Part shown: positions 8,528 through 16,685 of the stretch, piece after piece
Layout: each line of letters starts with the position of its first letter
Position numbering within the stretch: the first letter of the stretch is position 1
NCBI GenBank assembly: GCA_965263285.1
Contig: CBDHHD010000016.1
Coordinates: 868,001 to 932,000, forward strand
Length of the DNA stretch: 64,000 bases
Direction of reading: 5' to 3'
DNA from: JASGCP01 sp965263285
GTDB lineage: Bacteria > Bacteroidota > Bacteroidia > Chitinophagales > Chitinophagaceae
Translations under genes and position numbers: made by a program
The notes under the pieces: generated by a model
Databases searched by the model: none
Told to the model about the DNA's origin: nothing
The model's input: the letters and a program-made list of their open reading frames with translations, nothing else

Positions 8528-10168
8528 TTAATAACCACCCATACCACCCATATCAGGAGTTGGAGCAGGAGCTGCATGACCAGATTCTGCTTTTGGTTTA
8601 TCTGCTATTACGCATTCAGTTGTAAGAAGCATACCCGCAATAGATGCAGCATGCTCAAGTGCTACTCTTGTAACTTTTGTAGGATCAATAACACCTGCCT
8701 TGAAGAGATTCTCAAAAGTTTCTGTACGAGCATTAAAGCCGAAGTCTAATTTGCCTTCTTTTACTTTATTTGTTACAATAGAACCCTCTAGTCCGCCATT
8801 AACACAAATTTGACGAAGAGGTTCTTCAATAGCTCTACGAATAATAGATATGCCTGTATTTTCGTCGCCATTACTTCCTTTTAATTTTTCTAATCCTTCA
8901 ATAGCACGAATAAAAGCAACGCCACCACCAGGAACGATACCCTCTTCTACTGCTGCACGAGTAGCGTGTAATGCGTCGTCTACTCTATCTTTCTTTTCTT
9001 TCATTTCTACTTCTGTAGCGGCACCTACATATAGTACAGCCACTCCTCCACTTAACTTAGCAAGTCTTTCTTGCAATTTCTCTTTGTCATAGTCAGAAGT
9101 AGTTGACTCTATTTGAGCTTTAATTTGATTTACTCTTGCTGTGATATCATCTTTCTTCCCTTTGCCACCTACGATAGTTGTATTATCTTTATCAATGGTA
9201 ACAGTTGTTGCTTGACCCAAATAAGTAAGATCAACATTATCTAATTTATATCCTTGTTCTTCACTAATTACAATTCCTTTTGTAAGAATCGCAATATCTT
9301 GCAACATTTCTTTTCTTCTGTCTCCAAAACCTGGTGCTTTTACAGCTGCCACTTTTAAAGTACCCCTTAATTTATTTACTACTAATGTTGCTAATGCCTC
9401 TCCTTCTAAGTCTTCTGAGATAATTAAAAGAGGACGACCTGTTTGTGCTACCTTTTCTAAGATAGGTAAAATATCTTTCATTGCAGATATTTTTTTATCA
9501 TAAATTAAGATATAAGGGCTTTCAATCTCTGCCTCCATTTTTTCACTATTAGTAACAAAATAAGGAGATACATATCCACGATCAAATTGCATTCCTTCTA
9601 CCACTTCTACTGTTGTTTCAGTACCTTTTGCTTCTTCTACAGTAATTACTCCTTCTTTTCCTACTTTGGTCATAGCTTGTGCAATTAACTTACCAATTTC
9701 AGAATCATTATTAGCAGAAATCGTTGCTACTTGCTCTATCTTTTTATTGTCGTTTCCTACATTTTGAGATTGAGTACGAAGATGCTCTACTACTTTCTCC
9801 ACTGCTTTGTCTATGCCTCTCTTTAAATCCATTGGATTAGCACCAGCAGCTACATTTTTTAAACCTTCTAAGATAATAGATTGTGCAAGTACAGTAGCTG
9901 TTGTAGTACCGTCGCCAGCAATATCGGCTGTTTTTGATGCTACTTCTTTTACTAATTGCGCTCCCATATTTTCAATAGGATCTTCTAATTCAATTTCCTT
10001 TGCTACGGTTACCCCATCTTTTGTAATGGTAGGAGCACCAAACTTCTTCTCTAATACTACATTACGCCCTTTGGGTCCTAATGTTACTTTTACTGCATTA
10101 GAAAGGATATCTACTCCTTTTTTCATTTTATTTCTTGCTTCAATATCGAATAATAATTGTTTTGCCAT
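8528..10168 (-). CDS. groL: Chaperonin GroEL (60 kDa)
   Basis: The large chaperonin subunit, which forms the ATP-driven double ring that folds proteins with GroES. It is 546 residues, the usual length. The nucleotide-binding motif GDGTTTATVLAQ (about residues 85-96) includes Asp86, the TKDGVTVAKEIELEDP segment precedes it, and the conserved DALHATRAAVEEGIVPGGG region is present. The C-terminus is the flexible Gly/Met tail (DMGGMGGY). It follows groES by 40 bases on the same strand, and a strong hairpin terminator follows it. I see no CIRCE operator upstream of the pair. Confidence 0.99.
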   Translation of the reverse strand: MAKQLLFDIEARNKMKKGVDILSNAVKVTLGPKGRNVVLEKKFGAPTITKDGVTVAKEIELEDPIENMGAQLVKEVASKTADIAGDGTTTATVLAQSIILEGLKNVAAGANPMDLKRGIDKAVEKVVEHLRTQSQNVGNDNKKIEQVATISANNDSEIGKLIAQAMTKVGKEGVITVEEAKGTETTVEVVEGMQFDRGYVSPYFVTNSEKMEAEIESPYILIYDKKISAMKDILPILEKVAQTGRPLLIISEDLEGEALATLVVNKLRGTLKVAAVKAPGFGDRRKEMLQDIAILTKGIVISEEQGYKLDNVDLTYLGQATTVTIDKDNTTIVGGKGKKDDITARVNQIKAQIESTTSDYDKEKLQERLAKLSGGVAVLYVGAATEVEMKEKKDRVDDALHATRAAVEEGIVPGGGVAFIRAIEGLEKLKGSNGDENTGISIIRRAIEEPLRQICVNGGLEGSIVTNKVKEGKLDFGFNARTETFENLFKAGVIDPTKVTRVALEHAASIAGMLLTTECVIADKPKAESGHAAPAPTPDMGGMGGY

Positions 10169-10208
10169 ATAATATATATTTTAAAGTTTTTATTAATTAA
10201 AAAAAGAA

Positions 10209-10490
10209 TTATAAAATTGCAAGAATATCGCTTTCTCGCATGATAATATAATCGTTACCTTCTATCTGTAATTCGGTTCCTGCATACTTACCATATAAAA
10301 CAGTGTCTCCTGCTTTTACAATAACAGGTTCGTCTTTCTTACCAGGACCTGCTGCTATTACAGTACCTCGCTGAGGTTTTTCTTTAGCAGTATCAGGAAT
10401 AATAATACCACTTGCTGTTTTTTCTTCTGCAGCAAAGGGTTTTACAATTACCCTATCATGGAGGGGTTTTACATTAACAGTTTTTGCCAT
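10209..10490 (-). CDS. groS: Co-chaperonin GroES (10 kDa)
   Basis: The GroEL lid protein, 93 residues. KPLHDRVIVKPFAAEEKTASGIIIPDTAKEKPQRGTV-type sequence covers the conserved core and the mobile loop that docks onto GroEL; the end has YAGTELQIEGNDYIIMRESDILAIL. It is the first gene of the groES-groEL operon. The upstream region lacks a recognisable inverted TTAGCACTC repeat, so HrcA-type control is not supported. A 12-base direct repeat ATATGTCATTTT occurs twice upstream (near 10592 and 10623); its meaning is unknown. Confidence 0.98.
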   Translation of the reverse strand: MAKTVNVKPLHDRVIVKPFAAEEKTASGIIIPDTAKEKPQRGTVIAAGPGKKDEPVIVKAGDTVLYGKYAGTELQIEGNDYIIMRESDILAIL

Positions 10491-11246
10491 ATTATAAAAT
10501 TTTTATTTTAAAAATAATTTTACTTCTCATGTATCCATTTATATACCACTATACTATAACTGCCAATAAATACAATAAGAAAGATACTCTATATGTCATT
10601 TTGCGTAAAAAACATGTTAGAATATGTCATTTTTGGATACTTTTATATAAAAACAGTAAGTAATAGGTAATATCATGTTTCATTAAGGTTATTTGTTTAG
10701 TTACAAAAAGTATATTATTATTACGATTGTTATTCAAATTATTTTTTCAGGTTCTAAGAAAAAATTTAGGTTACTAAAAGGCTATATCTTTTTTTTGAGG
10801 TGCTGGTGGGAGGGTATTTGTGTTTTTTGTAATGACTCAGGTATAGATTCATTATTTGTTTTTTATATCTTTTTCTTTCTTTTGTCTTGATACAAAAGAA
10901 AGAAACAAAGAAAAAATCAAGCCTGCAGATAAAGAGCTACAAAACTACGGCTCGCTACGCTAGCGAGAATGAATAGGAGTCGGTTAGGTATGAATCGTTA
11001 TGATGAGCTTATTCATAGTTATCTTTTATTTAGGTATCTTATGCTTATCATAACGATTCATATATAAAACTTAGCCCCACATTCTAGCTGGTCGCTTCGT
11101 TGCCTCGTTTTGTAACGCTCTTTATCTAAGGGCAGTCCTCATTAGATACTCCCCATTATTTCCATAAACAATATTTTCCAATAAGTCTATTGATCTATCT
11201 GAGTAATTACTAAAACTTCTTAGTACATGATAAAGGATTGAGTCTA
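10491..11246. repeat. Intergenic region with miniature-transposon copy A
   Basis: Between groES and the polX-like gene there is no convincing gene. From about 10750 to 11215 lies one copy of the dispersed hairpin repeat described at 20274-20835: outer-arm sequence, the TTTCTTTCTTTTG palindrome (10871-10905), and a core with AATCGTTATGATGAGC (about 10995) and its partially conserved complement at about 11040-11060. This copy is somewhat diverged, for example GTTATGATGAGCTTATTC in place of the usual loop border. Inner ends GTAATGACTCAGG and CTGAGTAATTAC are seen near 10838 and 11200. Confidence 0.7.
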
Positions 11247-12920
11247 TTATCTTTTATTTTTTAAATACGAGGTTAATTCTGTAAGAGAGTAGCTACTTAA
11301 ATTTTTTGCGGGGGTAAGATTTGTTTTTTGTGCAATAAGTGTTCCAAACAAACAATCATCTAACCCTTCGAGACTATGAGCATCTGGATTAATAGATAGG
11401 ATAGCATTTTTTTCAAGTGCTACATTTACAAAACGCCAATCCATATCTAGCCTACGAGGATTAGCATTCAATTCGATGGCTACATTATTTTTTACACATG
11501 CATGGATAATATCAGCATAACAAACAGAATATCCCTCTCTTTGCAAAAGCAAACGGCCAGTAAGATGACCAATAATATTAGTTAAAGGATGTTCAATAGC
11601 ATAGCATAATCTATCCATTGCTTGCTTTTGTGATATGTGTAAAGGATGATGTATAGAAGCAATTACACATTCGAAAGAAGATAAAATATCATTGGTGTAA
11701 TCTAATGAACCATCTAAGAGAATATCACATTCTATTCCTTTAAAAATTTTAAAAGGAGCGAATTCTCTATTCAGCATGTCTATTTCTGCGTGTTGTTGCG
11801 TAATGCGTTGAAGCGATAATCCATTTGCGTAATAAGCCGATTGAGAGTGATCGGTTATCACTACATACTCATATTTTTTTTTCATACAAGCTTGTGCAAT
11901 CTCTCTTATACTTAATTGACCATCACTCCAACGACTATGGCAATGAATAATGCCTTTTATATCTTGTATTGTAATGGGGGTGGATTGGTTTTCTTTCTTT
12001 TTAATATGATGCATACAAATGGGTAATTCTCTTCGTGGTAATGGTATAAAAGGAATAGCTACTTCTTGAAAAATTTCTTCTTCACTATCATAAGATTCTT
12101 TTTTAGGAAAGCTTGGAAAGAGCATATTCCAAGAATCAATAAAAGGACCACTACCTGTTTTTTTAAAATGAGTTATAACATAATGATGAGGTTCGGTATA
12201 ATAAAATTCAAAAGCAATAGGCGCATCTCTCCATATAAATGATATGGTTTCATTAGTAACGCTAAGAGGTTTTGAATTTTGTTGATGAATAAATGTAGTA
12301 AGCATGACTGTGGGCAATGTAGTAATCCATTCTACTTTATGCAATATTTCTTCTTGTCGTGCATAATGCGCAACAGGACTAAATAAATAAGTAGGAAAGG
12401 TAGCTTGTAACACTTGTTGTAATAATAAAACAAATGGATAGATATGAGCAAATAAACAATATCCTTTTGAACGAATATACAAACAAAGTGCCGCTTGTAT
12501 TTGTGCTTGTGTTTTTTCGCCAAACCCTTTTTGTGTGGCAAGCATTCCTTGCTCACAATATTGCAATAGTGATTCTACTGTTTCAATGTGTAGCACTTGC
12601 CATATTGTTTGAATTTGCTTTATATTTATTCCTTTTATAGACAACATTTCAATTACTCCTATGGGTGTTTGAGTATGGTATCGATTCAGTATGCTACAAG
12701 ATCCCGTTGTAATATATTCATGGATAATATGTGCAATTCCCCGACCAATTCCTTGTATATTTTGCATATCTGATGTAGATAATGAAACAAGTGGCGTAGG
12801 ATAAAATTTTATTTGCTCCGCTGCTTTTTGGTATGCTTTTATTTTAAATGCGGATTCCTTATGCAAATACATGAAATGTGATACGTACAATAATTTTTTA
12901 GATATTTCTTTATTTGTCAT
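11247..12920 (-). CDS. polX: PolX-like protein with PHP domain (polymerase site degenerate)
   Basis: This 557-residue protein has the layout of bacterial PolX: an N-terminal HhH/polymerase-beta-like 8-kDa region (IQGIGRGIAHIIHEYI, about residues 54-69), a central nucleotidyltransferase region, and a C-terminal PHP phosphoesterase domain. The PHP metal ligands are all visible: HCHSRWSDG, VVITDHSQ, KGIECDIL, ASIHHP, GHLTGRLL and NPDAHS. By contrast the polymerase palm motif (normally GS...RR...DiD) reads SPVAHYARQEEILHKVEW, without the catalytic aspartates. It is therefore likely a nuclease or repair protein using the PHP domain and not an active polymerase. The symbol follows family usage. Confidence 0.85.
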   Translation of the reverse strand: MTNKEISKKLLYVSHFMYLHKESAFKIKAYQKAAEQIKFYPTPLVSLSTSDMQNIQGIGRGIAHIIHEYITTGSCSILNRYHTQTPIGVIEMLSIKGINIKQIQTIWQVLHIETVESLLQYCEQGMLATQKGFGEKTQAQIQAALCLYIRSKGYCLFAHIYPFVLLLQQVLQATFPTYLFSPVAHYARQEEILHKVEWITTLPTVMLTTFIHQQNSKPLSVTNETISFIWRDAPIAFEFYYTEPHHYVITHFKKTGSGPFIDSWNMLFPSFPKKESYDSEEEIFQEVAIPFIPLPRRELPICMHHIKKKENQSTPITIQDIKGIIHCHSRWSDGQLSIREIAQACMKKKYEYVVITDHSQSAYYANGLSLQRITQQHAEIDMLNREFAPFKIFKGIECDILLDGSLDYTNDILSSFECVIASIHHPLHISQKQAMDRLCYAIEHPLTNIIGHLTGRLLLQREGYSVCYADIIHACVKNNVAIELNANPRRLDMDWRFVNVALEKNAILSINPDAHSLEGLDDCLFGTLIAQKTNLTPAKNLSSYSLTELTSYLKNKR

Positions 12921-12941
12921 AGCTGTAATAAATTAAATGAT

Positions 12942-12972
12942 AAAAAAAAAGTCCCGATTAACTCGGAACTTT
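12942..12972 (-). terminator. Terminator after the lysine-rich peptide gene
   Basis: On the minus strand, AAAGTTCCGA and TCGGGACTTT form a 10-bp stem (one G-U pair) with a GTTA-type loop, followed by a run of nine T. It lies between the small peptide gene and the polX-like gene and separates the two transcripts. Confidence 0.85.
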
Positions 12973-13004
12973 ATAAAAAATCGAAAAAAGAAATTAATAT
13001 ATAA

Positions 13005-13067
13005 CTATTTCTTTTTAGCTACTTTCTTAGGAGCTGCTTTTTTAGCTGCTTTCTTTTTTGTTGGCAT
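13005..13067 (-). CDS. 20-residue lysine/alanine-rich basic peptide
   Basis: A very short frame, MPTKKKAAKKAAPKKVAKKK, from ATG 13067 to TAG at 13005-13007. It has 10 lysines and 5 alanines and resembles the histone-H1-like KAAPKK repeats found in short basic proteins of Bacteroidota. The strong terminator 33 bases after its stop, and the absence of another gene between, support it being a transcribed gene. It may bind DNA or RNA non-specifically; that is inference from composition. The start is the only ATG. Confidence 0.65.
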   Translation of the reverse strand: MPTKKKAAKKAAPKKVAKKK

Positions 13068-13995
13068 TTTATAAAATTTAATAGGTTAGTAATAAATGTA
13101 AAATTACAAAAAATGTATTAAATAAAAAAACATTATTTTATTTTTTTTATTTCTTTATAAGATTTTTTAATAAAAAATAAAATATAAAAAGTTTCAAATG
13201 TATTGATTTGATTAGCATGTAAGAGAGTACAAAAAAAATAAAAAAAATATTAATGATAGAAAAATATAAATTTTATGGTTATCAAAATACAAAAACATGA
13301 ATGTGTTTTTCTTTATAATATTAAAATGATAGATATGTTTATGCATTAAAATAATTGTAACTACTTAGGCAGATTAATAGATTTATTGGAGAACATTGGT
13401 TGTTGAAATAAGTATAGGCATAGAAATAATAGGAAATATTTGATGAGGGTTGCCTAAAGAGCGTTACAAAACGGGTAGCAATAGATCAGCCAGTTCATTA
13501 AAGTACGAAACAATTCTATTAATAAGTTATGGCAAAATAAGGCAATTATTATAGCTTACTTTCATACCTAATCACCTTCAATTATTTTCGATAGCGTAGC
13601 GAGCTGTAGTAGAGACAGATAGCAATATGTCTCTACTCTTTATCTGCAGGCTTGATTTTTTCTTAGTTTCTTTCTTTTGTATCAAGACAAAAGAAAGAAA
13701 CTAAGATATAAAAAACAAATACTAAATTATTATGAGTAATTGTCATGTTTCACAACGTTGTTGATGAAAATTGACTGTTTCTACATGCGAATGTAGGAGT
13801 TTATTTTTAAATTCTGAAGGAGTTTGTAAAAATATTTCAGCACCTCAAAAAAAGATGTAGCCTAAAAATCTCTTAGTACCTTAAAAAAGGATTTAGTCTA
13901 AAGTTAAAAACTATTGTTATAAATAATATCATATCTTATATTTGCGCTTTTTTTAAATTATTTTTAAATTGCTTGTTTTTTAAAATTACTTGTCT
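13068..13995. repeat. Intergenic region with degenerate miniature-transposon copy B and a 94-bp dispersed repeat
   Basis: No gene is seen. From 13357 (GTAACTACTTAGGCAG) to about 13742 (ATGAGTAATTG) there is a strongly diverged copy of the hairpin repeat: the palindromic TTTCTTTCTTTTGTATCAAG block (13668-13702) and GATAGCGTAGCGAGC are conserved, but the central AATCGTTATGATGAGC arms are lost. At 13747-13840 follows a 94-bp sequence repeated in inverted orientation at 55219-55312. At 13841-13900 come outer-arm fragments (CACCTCAAAAAAAGATGTAGCC). The last part is the permease promoter. Confidence 0.65.
13914..13944 (+). promoter_or_regulatory. Promoter of the permease-ROK-xseAB operon
   Basis: A TTG at 13914-13916 and TATATTTG at 13937-13944 are separated by 20 bases, matching the Bacteroidota -33/-7 consensus (TTG, about 19-21 bases, TAnnTTTG). 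The -7 box is 51 bases before the ATG at 13996. This is the best full promoter match in the window. Confidence 0.75.
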
Positions 13996-15687
13996 ATGAA
14001 TACCGCTATGGATACAACAATAAATAAAACTTTTAAACCTACCAACTATACTGCATTAGGTTTTATAGTATTAGCCTTTTTCTTTTGGGGTTTTATTGCA
14101 GCAGGAAATGGTGTACTCATTCCTTTTTGTAAAAGTTATTTTTCTTTAGATCAATTCGAAAGTCAGCTTGTTGATTTGTCTTTTTATTTTGCTTATTTTT
14201 TTGGTTCACTTATTATATTTATTATTAGCAATGTATCTGGTAAAGATTTTATTCCACTATGGGGTTATAAGAATAGTCTTATTTATGGGCTTTTTCTCTC
14301 TGCTATTGGTTCTATCGTTATGTGCGTGGGAGTAAATGAGCATAGTTTTTATGTTATGTTATTAGGCTTATTCATTGTAGGGTTAGGTTTTTCAATACAG
14401 CAATCGGCAGCACATTCTTTTATTGCATTAATAGGCGATCCTGCTACTGCATCAAATAGAATTAGTTTAGGGGGAGGACTCAGCTCCTTGGGCACCACCA
14501 TTGCTCCTCTTGCTATAAGCTTTGCATTATTTGGTGGTATTGCGATGAACGATATGATGATCAAATCAATTTCATTATTAAAAATCAATATCCTTTTTAT
14601 TATTGTTACAGGATTGTTTGTGCTAGTAGCTTTTATTTTTATATTCTCTAAGTCTATGCCTGAAGGTAAATTAATAGAAAAAACAGAACCTGCTAATAAA
14701 GCAATGTGGTTGTTGATTGTATTAACCCTTCTTTTATTTAGCATATTTACAGCTATTATCTATTCGTACCACAACAATTCTCTTTCAGACAAAACCTTAG
14801 TAGAATTCTATAGAATGAAATGGATGATAGTAGGCTTGATAGCTGTATTTGCTTCTTTATTGTTTGCCTATATCGCATCTCGAAAAAATAAAGAAGGATG
14901 GGGAGCTATGCAATATCCACAAATATTATTAGGTATGGTTGGCGTATTTGTATATGTAGGGATAGAAGTTGCACTTGCTAGTAATTTAGCTGAATTTTTA
15001 AAACAACCACAGTTTGGAGGAGTATCAGTATCGGAAGTGTCTGCTTATATTTCTTTTTATTGGGGAGGATTAATGATAGGAAGATGGGCATCTTCTATAG
15101 ATGTGTTTGAATTTAAAAGAAAAATAAAAAATATTTTAATGCTTATTGTCCCTTTTATTGCATATCTTTTAGTAATAGGAGTAAATAAAATTGCACAAAA
15201 TAACATATCTCATATATGGATTCCTTTTTTAATTTGCATTGCTATTCAAGTGATAGGTTTTTTGATTGGTAAACATGCACCTATTCGTACTTTATTAATA
15301 TTTGGCATTATAGGAATGATAGCTACTTTCTTAGCGGTTTCACTAATAGGGGAAGTAGCAGTTATGTCTATTGTAGGATGCGGATTATTTTGCTCTATTA
15401 TGTGGCCATGTATTTTTGGACTTTCTATCGTAGGGTTAGGTAAATATACATCGCAAGGATCTACCTTTTTAATTATGATGATATTAGGTGGTTCGCTTAT
15501 TCCTCCTTTTCAAGGAAAATTAGCTGATTTTGTACAAAGCAAATCTGCTATAAAAGGATATGGCATACAAGTATCTTATTGGGTATGTTTTGTTTGTTTC
15601 TTATGTATATTCTTTTTTGCTATATTTATTAAAACTATATTAAAATCTCAAAATTTAGATTTTGATAAGACGACGTCTGCTCATTAA
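13996..15687 (+). CDS. FucP-like MFS sugar permease (FHS family)
   Basis: An inner-membrane proton-coupled sugar transporter with about 12 or more hydrophobic segments. The first helix has LGFIVLAFFFWGFIAAGNGVL, followed by FCKSYFSLDQFESQLVDLSFY and YFAYFFGSL, which is the FucP/FHS signature, and GLGFSIQQSAAHSFIALIGDP-like sequence in TM4-5. At 563 residues it is longer than E. coli FucP (438), with an inserted membrane region mid-protein, common in Bacteroidota relatives. I place the start at ATG 13996; a TTG two codons upstream is unlikely. It is followed after 17 bases by a ROK kinase, so the imported sugar is probably phosphorylated next; the sugar is unknown. Confidence 0.88.
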   Translation: MNTAMDTTINKTFKPTNYTALGFIVLAFFFWGFIAAGNGVLIPFCKSYFSLDQFESQLVDLSFYFAYFFGSLIIFIISNVSGKDFIPLWGYKNSLIYGLFLSAIGSIVMCVGVNEHSFYVMLLGLFIVGLGFSIQQSAAHSFIALIGDPATASNRISLGGGLSSLGTTIAPLAISFALFGGIAMNDMMIKSISLLKINILFIIVTGLFVLVAFIFIFSKSMPEGKLIEKTEPANKAMWLLIVLTLLLFSIFTAIIYSYHNNSLSDKTLVEFYRMKWMIVGLIAVFASLLFAYIASRKNKEGWGAMQYPQILLGMVGVFVYVGIEVALASNLAEFLKQPQFGGVSVSEVSAYISFYWGGLMIGRWASSIDVFEFKRKIKNILMLIVPFIAYLLVIGVNKIAQNNISHIWIPFLICIAIQVIGFLIGKHAPIRTLLIFGIIGMIATFLAVSLIGEVAVMSIVGCGLFCSIMWPCIFGLSIVGLGKYTSQGSTFLIMMILGGSLIPPFQGKLADFVQSKSAIKGYGIQVSYWVCFVCFLCIFFFAIFIKTILKSQNLDFDKTTSAH

Positions 15688-15704
15688 TTACAAACATAAT
15701 TGTT

Positions 15705-16675
15705 ATGGCAACTTTATTAAAAGAATTAGCGATTGGTATTGATATAGGAGGCACAAATATTTCAATGGCGTTTGTAGATAAAAACGGTACTATCTCCTAT
15801 AAAAAAAAAAATCTACAAAAAGCTATCAAAACTTTGATAGCTTTTTGCAAAATGCTTATTTGTTCTTGCATCCTATTGTACAAGATATAGAAGCTAATGG
15901 AAGAAAGGTAAAAGGAATAGGTGCTCCTAATGCTAATCATTTTTTAGGCGTGATTGACCATGCGCCTAACTTACCATGGAAAGGTGTTATCCTTGTTGTA
16001 AAAAAGGTAAAAGAAAAATTTAACCTCCCCGCTATTTTAGATAATGACGCTAATGCCGCTACTATTGGAGAAATGATGTATGAAAATGCAAAAAAAATGA
16101 AAGATTTTATTATCATAACCTTAGGTACATGGGTGGGTGCAGGAGTAGTATGTAATGGACAATTAGTATATGGTCATGATAATTTTGCCGGTGAGCTAGG
16201 TCATATTGTAGTGATTCCTGATGGCAGACTACACTATTCAACAGGAATACGAGGCACACTTGAATCTTATTGCTCTGCTACAGGCATGCTTATTACTGCA
16301 AAAGAAATGTTAGAAAAAAAAACTCATGTTCCATCCCTATTGCGTCATCACCCTATACAAGAGATTAATAGCAAACTTATTTGTGAATATGCTAAGCAGG
16401 GAGATGCTATTTCCTTAGAAATATATAAATTCACTTCTCAAATTTTAGGTATCGCATTAGCTAACTATGTTATGTTTACTTCTCCAGAAGCCATATTCTT
16501 TTTTGGAGGTCCTTCCTATTCAGGAGATTTGTTATTAGTACCTGCTAAAGAAAGAATGGAAGAAAATTTACTTTCGGTTTTTAAGAATAAAGTTAATTTA
16601 TATCTAAGTGGTCTTGAACAAGGAAATGTGGCTATCTTAGGCGCTTCTGCACTTGTGTGGAAAATTAAAAAATAA
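15705..16675 (+). CDS. ROK-family sugar kinase, split by a -1 frame change
   Basis: A glucokinase-like cytoplasmic enzyme. Frame one (15705-15890) holds the phosphate loop AIGIDIGGTNISMAFVD; the second frame carries the rest, with GIGAPNANHFLGVI, LDNDANAATIGE (catalytic Asp), TLGTWVGAGVV and AGELGHIVV. The correct frame upstream of 15845 reads KSTKSYQNFDSFLQNAYLF, so the change is -1 at the 11-A tract 15801-15811, giving 323 residues. A 14-bp perfect hairpin starts five bases downstream. This could be programmed frameshifting, transcript slippage, phase variation or a sequencing error. The ROK zinc-site CGCG..GCLE motif is replaced by HYSTGIRGTLE, without the cysteines. The gene sits between the permease and xseA. 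Confidence 0.85.
15801..15846 (+). promoter_or_regulatory. Slippery A11 tract with downstream stem-loop (candidate recoding site)
   Basis: Eleven adenines (15801-15811), then a five-base spacer, then a perfect 14-bp inverted repeat AAAAAGCTATCAAA / TTTGATAGCTTTTT (15817-15830 and 15833-15846). The ROK gene reads through only if the ribosome or the transcript shifts by -1 here. The spacing is that of known -1 frameshift signals. Confidence 0.55.
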
Positions 16676-16685
16676 TATTTATTTT

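Noticed and set aside
8528..10172. Antisense frames inside groEL (for example 8850-9092 and 9807-10172)
   Set aside because: Shadows of the groEL codon pattern; no independent evidence.
10491..10700. CIRCE operator (inverted TTAGCACTC) before groES
   Set aside because: Looked for and not found; HrcA control is not supported.
10693..10890. 65-codon plus-strand frame upstream of groES
   Set aside because: Phe/Ile-rich translation of the repeat's outer arm and T-rich palindrome.
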